Program-made: the position numbers and the translations under genes
The notes under the pieces: model-generated
The model's input: only the letters and a program-made list of their open reading frames with translations
Database searches by the model: none
What the model was told of the DNA's origin: nothing
Shown here: piece by piece, positions 5,447 through 10,035 of the stretch
Layout: every line of letters starts with the position of its first letter
How positions within the stretch are numbered: position 1 is the first letter of the stretch
Assembly: GCA_947254465.1 (NCBI GenBank)
Contig: CAMYEU010000046.1
Span: forward strand, 1-10,035
DNA length: 10,035 nt
Source of the DNA: an uncultured Gemella sp.
Lineage (GTDB): Bacteria; Bacillota; Bacilli; Staphylococcales; Gemellaceae
Reading direction: 5' to 3'

Positions 5447-7483
5447 ATGAATAACAAAAAAAGGCAAAACCCTATCCTTGGTATGCTTGCGTTAATCGTT
5501 ATTGCGATTGGATTATTTGCATATTGGCAGCAAGATTTACCTGGGACAACTGAAAAAATAGACTATGCTAAACTTGTTCAGACTATTAAGGATGACAAAG
5601 TTAAAGAAATAAGTCTACAAAGAAAAGATGAAAACTACAATGTTAAAGGTACTTACACAGATGGTAATAAGAACTTTGAGAGTGTAGTTGCAGCATCTGA
5701 TTCTGAAGTACAAAAACAAATTAATGAAAAAGCTAAAGATGGAAAATTAAATGTAGTAGAATACAAACCAGCTGAAAAAACAGGAGCAATCTTATCATTC
5801 TTAGGTAACATTATTCCATTTATCTTAATGATGGGTCTTTTAGTTTTCTTTATGTCACAAATGCAAGGTGGCGGTGGAGGTAAAGTAATGAGCTTCCAAA
5901 AATCTAAAGCTAAAAAAATCGATGGAGGAGAAGCGAAAGTTACATTCGCTGATGTAGCTGGAGCTGATGAAGAAAAACAAGAACTTGCAGAAATGGTTGA
6001 GTTCTTAAAAGATCACCGTAAATTCACTAAGATGGGTGCTAGAATCCCTAAAGGTGTCCTACTAGAGGGGCCTCCAGGGACTGGTAAAACTTTACTAGCT
6101 CGTGCTGTAGCTGGTGAGGCAAAAGTACCATTCTTCTCAATCTCAGGATCTGATTTCGTTGAGATGTTCGTAGGGGTTGGGGCAAGTCGTGTTCGTGACC
6201 TATTCAAAGAAGCTGAAAAGAATGCGCCATGTATCATTTTCATCGATGAGATTGATGCTGTAGGACGTAAACGTGGAAGCGGAGTAGGTGGAGGAAATGA
6301 CGAACGTGAACAAACTCTTAACCAACTTCTTGTTGAAATGGATGGATTCGATGGTGAAAAAGGTATTATCGTAATTGCAGCTACTAACCGTGCTGACGTA
6401 TTAGATAACGCTCTTAGAAGACCAGGTCGTTTCGACAGACAAATTAAAGTTTCTACACCTGATGTAAAAGGTCGTGAAGCTATTCTTAAAGTACACGCTA
6501 AAAACAAACCACTTGCTAAAGGTGTTGACCTTCGTTCATTAGCAGAAAAAACTCCAGGATTCTCTGGTGCGGATCTTGCTAACATTCTTAACGAAGCGGC
6601 ATTATTAGCAGCTCGTGAAAATAAATCTAGTATTGAAAAAGAAGATTTAGATGAGGCTATGGACAGAGTAATCGGTGGTCCAGCTAAACGTAGCAGAGTA
6701 TACACTCCAAAAGAAAAACGTTTAGTAGCTTACCATGAAGCAGGTCATGCAATCGTAGGTATGGTACTTGATAGTGCTGATAAAGTACAAAAAGTTACTA
6801 TTATCCCACGTGGTGATGCTGGTGGATATAACCTTATGATTCCGGAAGAAGAAAAATACTTCCAAACTCGTACAGATTTAATTGACAAAATCTGTGGATT
6901 ACTTGGTGGACGCGCTGCTGAGCAAATCTTCTTTAACGAAGTATCTACAGGAGCTCACAATGACTTCGAACGAGTAACGGCTATTGCTCGTGCGATGGTT
7001 ACAGAATACGGTATGAGTGATGCTGTAGGGCCAATGCAAGCTCCATTCCACGATCCATACGGTGGACGTCAACTTTCAAGTATCGGTAACTACTCAGAAG
7101 AAATGCTGAAAGAAATCGATATCGAAGTTCGTAAGATTATTAACGAATGTTACGCTAAAGTTCTTCACATCATTGAAACTCACAGAGATCAATTAGAACT
7201 TATTGCACAAACACTTATCGAAGTTGAAACAATCGATAGAAAAGAAATCGTTGCTCTTTACCAATTTGGAAAAATGCCAAAAGACTTAGACGAAAGAGAA
7301 GCAGAACAACTAGATAAAGTAGTGAATAAGAAATATTACGAAGAAGAAGCTCGTAAAGCCAAAGAAGAAGCTGAGAAAAAAGCTCAAGAAGAGGCTAAAA
7401 ACGAAGAAGATAAAGTTGAAAAGGTTGAAGAAAAAGACCTAGAAGACGAAAAATCAGAAGATAAACCTTCTGACGAAGAATAA
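5447..7483 (+). CDS. ftsH: ATP-dependent zinc metalloprotease FtsH
   Basis: FtsH is a hexameric membrane AAA+ protease that degrades misassembled membrane proteins and some short-lived soluble regulators. The 678-residue product has the complete family layout. One membrane helix lies at about 9-26, an extracellular domain at about 30-112, and a second helix at about 114-137 followed by a glycine run. The AAA+ module has Walker A GPPGTGKT (208-215), the pore motif FVG (241-243), Walker B IIFIDEID (263-270) and the second region of homology with RRPGRFDR (324-331). The protease domain has the zinc site HEAGH (430-434), with D506 as the likely third ligand. The C-terminus (about 630-678) is a lysine/glutamate-rich, finally acidic tail. 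AGGAGGA at 5429-5435 supports the ATG, with a rather long 11-base spacing. Codon use looks more optimised than in its neighbours, as expected for a well-expressed gene. It follows hpt by 100 bases and has its own promoter and terminator. Confidence 0.98.
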   Translation: MNNKKRQNPILGMLALIVIAIGLFAYWQQDLPGTTEKIDYAKLVQTIKDDKVKEISLQRKDENYNVKGTYTDGNKNFESVVAASDSEVQKQINEKAKDGKLNVVEYKPAEKTGAILSFLGNIIPFILMMGLLVFFMSQMQGGGGGKVMSFQKSKAKKIDGGEAKVTFADVAGADEEKQELAEMVEFLKDHRKFTKMGARIPKGVLLEGPPGTGKTLLARAVAGEAKVPFFSISGSDFVEMFVGVGASRVRDLFKEAEKNAPCIIFIDEIDAVGRKRGSGVGGGNDEREQTLNQLLVEMDGFDGEKGIIVIAATNRADVLDNALRRPGRFDRQIKVSTPDVKGREAILKVHAKNKPLAKGVDLRSLAEKTPGFSGADLANILNEAALLAARENKSSIEKEDLDEAMDRVIGGPAKRSRVYTPKEKRLVAYHEAGHAIVGMVLDSADKVQKVTIIPRGDAGGYNLMIPEEEKYFQTRTDLIDKICGLLGGRAAEQIFFNEVSTGAHNDFERVTAIARAMVTEYGMSDAVGPMQAPFHDPYGGRQLSSIGNYSEEMLKEIDIEVRKIINECYAKVLHIIETHRDQLELIAQTLIEVETIDRKEIVALYQFGKMPKDLDEREAEQLDKVVNKKYYEEEARKAKEEAEKKAQEEAKNEEDKVEKVEEKDLEDEKSEDKPSDEE

Positions 7484-7488
7484 AAAAT

Positions 7489-7530
7489 AAACCCTAGATT
7501 TGGAATTAACCAAGTCTAGGGTTTTGTTGT
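7489..7530. terminator. Strong rho-independent terminator after ftsH, probably bidirectional
   Basis: The arm at 7489-7503 pairs with 7510-7524 around the loop AATTAA (7504-7509), with one G-T pair in about 15. The TTTTGTTG that follows serves the + strand. The A-rich stretch just before the stem makes a T tract for - strand transcripts coming from the ATPase gene, which ends at 7603 and has no closer terminator that I can see. Confidence 0.93.
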
Positions 7531-7602
7531 ATTCTTTTGAAGTGTCATTATATCAGTGTTTATATATGATATTCATAATCTAAAGTGAGCGATAAATTTT
7601 TA

Positions 7603-9834
7603 TTATCCCAGCTTTCTTCTCGTAAAGAAGTGCACTGTTGAAATTACTAATCCAAGAATAATTATATAAATCACTTGAGAAAATACTAATGGTGTAAAGT
7701 GATTTTTCAAGATGAATATATTAACTCCCACACCTATAATTGCAGCTATACTTAACATAGAAACTAGTGCAATCTTGTATTTATTCAGAGGTAAGCTGAC
7801 TTTAGCCACCATACATAATCCATTTATTAACGCAAGAAGGAAACAGATGAATTTCGCTTGCGAATTGTCTGTGATAGCAAAGTTTGTCAGTAGTACTGTA
7901 GCTACTAAAATACCACCACCGATTGCAGCATTTGTCAATATGTCCTTCATGAAGTTATTACTTACTTTTTCCTTATTCGCTTCGAAAGTTAGGAAGAAGG
8001 ATGGAATACCGATTGTTATTGCTGAAATTATCGTAAATTGAATCGGTATAAACGCAAACTCCAAGGCGAAGATTACACTAAGTATTGAGAAGACAATCGA
8101 GAAGAATGTCTTTGTTAAGAATAGTGAAGCTACCTTTTGAATGTTATTTATAACACGACGACCTTCCATAAGTATATCGTAGAATACTCCGAAATCATCT
8201 GTTAAGAATACGATGTTCGATACACTTTTTGCGGCACTAGTAGCACCATTCATAGCAAAACTAATATCGGCTTTTTTCAAAGCAAGAACATCGTTAACAC
8301 CGTCACCGCTCATAGCGACAGTCTTACCAGCTTTTTGCAGTACGGCTACCATTTTTTGTTTTTGTTCAGGGGTAACACGTCCGAAAATATCATTTTCAAG
8401 AACAGTTTTTTCAAACTCTTCATCAGTCACTTTAGTCATATCAATAGCCTTAGCATCTTCTTTGAAACCAGCTTTTTTAGCGACACCGTATACGGCTATA
8501 TGGTTATCTCCACTGATTATTTTTACTTCAACACCTTGTGATTCGAAGTATTTGAATGTTTCTTTTGTATTTTCTTTTATTTCATCCGATAGAACTACAT
8601 GTCCTACTAGTTTCATATTAGTAGGGAGGTTTGTATTGTCTTCAGTATAGGCTAATGATAGTATTCGATAACCTTCTTTTTTTAGATTCTCGGAATACTC
8701 ATCCATTTCAGCAGAGAAGCCTAGAAATTCATATGCCCCGAAGAAATATGTTCCACCGTTTTTTAGCTTTATAAATGAGTATTTATTTTTACTAGAAAAA
8801 GCTCCTAATTCTTCTACATCCCATTGTTTTTCACATGTTAGATGATTTTTTAAAGCTCTAGATGTCGCATTTTCATCATCGAAATATGCAAGGTAACTTG
8901 ATAATTTCTCTGCAACTTCATAATCAATTTCTACAACGTTCATATTACCTGTAGTGATAGTTCCAGTTTTATCGAAACAAAGGACATCTACTCTAGCAAG
9001 AGTATCTACGCAGTATAATTCTTGAACTAGAACTTTCTTCTTAGCAAGTTTCATCGCAGCAACCGCAAGAGAGACGCTGACAAGAAGGATTAGCCCTTCT
9101 GGAATCATGCCTACTAAAGCTCCAGCACTACGGAGAACTATTTCTACATAACCACGTCCCAGACTAGCGCCACGGATGTATAGCATAATTGCGACAGGAA
9201 CTAATAGAATAGATATAACTTTTAAGATTTTATCCATGTAGTCACGAAGTTTAGATGGATATTTCTTGAATTCTTTAGTACTTTTAGCAAGCTTGTTAAT
9301 ATAGCTATCTTCTCCGACAGCAACAGCTTTTACTAAACAACTACCACTAACTACGTTACTACCACTCATTACTTTATCGCCAGTAGTCTTAAAGATATTA
9401 TCACTTTCACCAGTTAATAGTGATTCATCGACTTCGATACTACCTTTAATGATTTCAGCATCAACGGGAACCTGATCACCAAGATTTAAGTGTAGATATT
9501 CTCCAAGGACGATGTCTTCAGAATCTATATTTATTATTTCATTATCACGGTTTACTCGGTATTTACTTCTACCTAGTAAACTCAACTTTTCAAGGGCATT
9601 TTTTGAACGAACTTCTTGAAAAATACCAATTGCAGTATTTATAGTAATTACACCTAAAAACAACATATTTTCAAATCTAAGTGTTGTAGCTATAAATGCT
9701 GCTAAGACTAAGTTCATAGCATTGAAAAAAGTAAAAATATTAGAAAAGATAATCTCTTTAGTAGTCTTATAAGGTTTTATTTCACTAATATTTTTTTTCG
9801 ATTTAGTTACTTCTTCATTAGTTAAATATTTCAT
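7603..9834 (-). CDS. P-type cation-transporting ATPase, CtpE-like
   Basis: This 743-residue membrane pump is complete. Helix M1 is at about 29-50 and M2 at 56-75. The actuator domain has TGES at 141-144. M3 is at about 203-222, and M4 carries PEGL at 245-248. The phosphorylation site is DKTGT (288-292, Asp288), followed by a compact nucleotide-binding domain (about 300-415), then SGDN (441-444) and GDGVND (510-515). Six C-terminal helices lie in about 568-737, with ITIGIPSFFLTFEANK (606-621) in the M6 region. There is no N-terminal metal-binding domain and no CPC motif in M4, so it is not a copper, zinc or cadmium pump. The overall pattern resembles the CtpE group, linked to calcium in mycobacteria, but the ion cannot be read from the sequence. 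GGAGGT (9838-9843, - strand) supports the start. It is transcribed alone, convergent with ftsH. Confidence 0.93.
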   Translation of the reverse strand: MKYLTNEEVTKSKKNISEIKPYKTTKEIIFSNIFTFFNAMNLVLAAFIATTLRFENMLFLGVITINTAIGIFQEVRSKNALEKLSLLGRSKYRVNRDNEIINIDSEDIVLGEYLHLNLGDQVPVDAEIIKGSIEVDESLLTGESDNIFKTTGDKVMSGSNVVSGSCLVKAVAVGEDSYINKLAKSTKEFKKYPSKLRDYMDKILKVISILLVPVAIMLYIRGASLGRGYVEIVLRSAGALVGMIPEGLILLVSVSLAVAAMKLAKKKVLVQELYCVDTLARVDVLCFDKTGTITTGNMNVVEIDYEVAEKLSSYLAYFDDENATSRALKNHLTCEKQWDVEELGAFSSKNKYSFIKLKNGGTYFFGAYEFLGFSAEMDEYSENLKKEGYRILSLAYTEDNTNLPTNMKLVGHVVLSDEIKENTKETFKYFESQGVEVKIISGDNHIAVYGVAKKAGFKEDAKAIDMTKVTDEEFEKTVLENDIFGRVTPEQKQKMVAVLQKAGKTVAMSGDGVNDVLALKKADISFAMNGATSAAKSVSNIVFLTDDFGVFYDILMEGRRVINNIQKVASLFLTKTFFSIVFSILSVIFALEFAFIPIQFTIISAITIGIPSFFLTFEANKEKVSNNFMKDILTNAAIGGGILVATVLLTNFAITDNSQAKFICFLLALINGLCMVAKVSLPLNKYKIALVSMLSIAAIIGVGVNIFILKNHFTPLVFSQVIYIIILGLVISTVHFFTRRKLG

Positions 9835-9848
9835 TTTACCTCCGCCAT

Positions 9849-9915
9849 AACTATATTTTTAATTAGTATTTATTTTAACATACTTTAGTATAGTTTGGAA
9901 AAATAAAGTATAGTT
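9849..9915. promoter_or_regulatory. Repeated TATAGTT boxes in the ATPase promoter region, candidate operator
   Basis: AGTATAGTT occurs at 9887-9895 and again at 9907-9915, exactly 20 bp apart (about two helical turns). The shorter inverse form AACTATA lies at 9849-9855, 40 bp from the first. One box sits beside the -35 and one upstream of it, as an operator would. The regulator is unknown, and short AT-rich words recur by chance, so this is tentative. Confidence 0.35.
9872..9901 (-). promoter_or_regulatory. Candidate promoter of the P-type ATPase gene
   Basis: On the - strand TAAAAT (9877 to 9872) is preceded by TGT (extended -10), and TTTCCA (9901 to 9896) is an 18-bp-spaced -35 with four of six matches. 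An alternative -10, TATACT, lies at 9892-9887. Transcription would start about 30 bases before the start codon. Confidence 0.5.
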
Positions 9916-9926
9916 AATTTCCTAGG

Positions 9927-9983
9927 AGGGAGTGACTCAAAAATCGTGATTTCGGAGAAACAAGATTTTGTCGAGTCACTCCC
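9927..9983 (-). repeat. Hairpin-forming dispersed repeat, copy 2, upstream of the ATPase gene
   Basis: GGGAGTGACTC (9928-9938) and GAGTCACTCCC (9973-9983) are a perfect 11-bp inverted repeat. AAAATC (9940-9945) with GATTTT (9964-9969) and TTTC (9950-9953) with GAAA (9957-9960) extend the fold to a three-base loop. The half 9927-9960 is the exact reverse complement of 2817-2850 in copy 1. Relative to the next gene both copies have the same orientation. Here it lies upstream of the predicted promoter, so it would not be in that mRNA. Confidence 0.88.
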
Positions 9984-9996
9984 GCACAGTTTATTA

Positions 9997-10034
9997 GATA
10001 TCTAAAAAGCTTTAATAAAGCGAATTTAGATATC
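9997..10034. repeat. AT-rich inverted repeat at the window end
   Basis: GATATCTAAA (9997-10006) pairs exactly with TTTAGATATC (10025-10034), and inside it GCTTT (10009-10013) pairs with AAAGC (10017-10021) around AAT. The stem totals about 15 pairs with a small internal loop. No T tract follows on the - strand, and the + side is cut off by the window end, so its function (terminator, operator or other) is open. Confidence 0.6.
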
Positions 10035-10035
10035 A

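Noticed and set aside
6013..6705. Long open frame on the - strand inside ftsH
   Set aside because: It lies opposite the conserved AAA+ coding sequence, has no ribosome binding site or recognisable domain, and is explained by the codon bias of ftsH.
7547..7555. TGATATAAT on the - strand after the ATPase gene as a promoter
   Set aside because: No -35 at the right distance, and it would fire straight into the ftsH terminator with no gene to serve.
9849..9915. CopY-type copper operator (TACAnnTGTA) at the ATPase promoter
   Set aside because: The motif is absent, and the ATPase has no CPC motif or metal-binding domain of copper pumps.

Overview
The window is AT-rich DNA from a low-GC Gram-positive bacterium of the Bacilli. 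The best evidence is the gene order S1-domain protein, tilS, hpt, ftsH, which matches the Bacilli arrangement (yabR ... tilS-hprT-ftsH in Bacillus subtilis). The ribosome binding sites are strong AGGAGG types and the -10 boxes are of the extended TGN-TATAAT kind. A Gemella-like organism fits my impression of the proteins and base composition, but that is inference and no 16S or other marker is present.

Layout from left to right. Bases 1-229 are a non-coding leader with several small inverted repeats. At 230-2101 (+) lies a membrane-anchored nucleoside-diphosphate-sugar 4,6-dehydratase of the CapD/EpsC/PglF family. It ends at a very good terminator that can work in both directions (2107-2144). 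A small two-helix membrane protein of unknown function (2189-2419, -) converges on the same terminator. Bases 2420-2875 are non-coding and hold two promoter-like sites and a hairpin repeat.

The central block is on the + strand: a YabR-like S1-domain protein with a charged tail (2876-3490), tRNA-Ile lysidine synthetase tilS (3480-4796, overlapping by 11 nt) and hypoxanthine phosphoribosyltransferase hpt (4801-5346). The membrane AAA+ protease gene ftsH (5447-7483) follows. It has its own promoter, whose -35 region overlaps two CtsR-like heptads, and it ends at a strong terminator (7489-7524). These are core housekeeping functions: decoding of AUA codons, purine salvage, and membrane protein quality control.

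On the - strand, 7603-9834 encodes a complete P-type cation ATPase resembling the CtpE group. Its promoter region contains repeated AGTATAGTT boxes. Upstream of it, at 9927-9983, is a second copy of the hairpin repeat found in front of the S1-tilS-hpt operon. The two copies share a 34-base identical core, and both have the same orientation relative to the gene that follows. This small dispersed repeat is the most interesting non-coding feature. No phage, CRISPR, insertion sequence or defence system is visible, and the protein-coding content is mostly ordinary chromosomal core.
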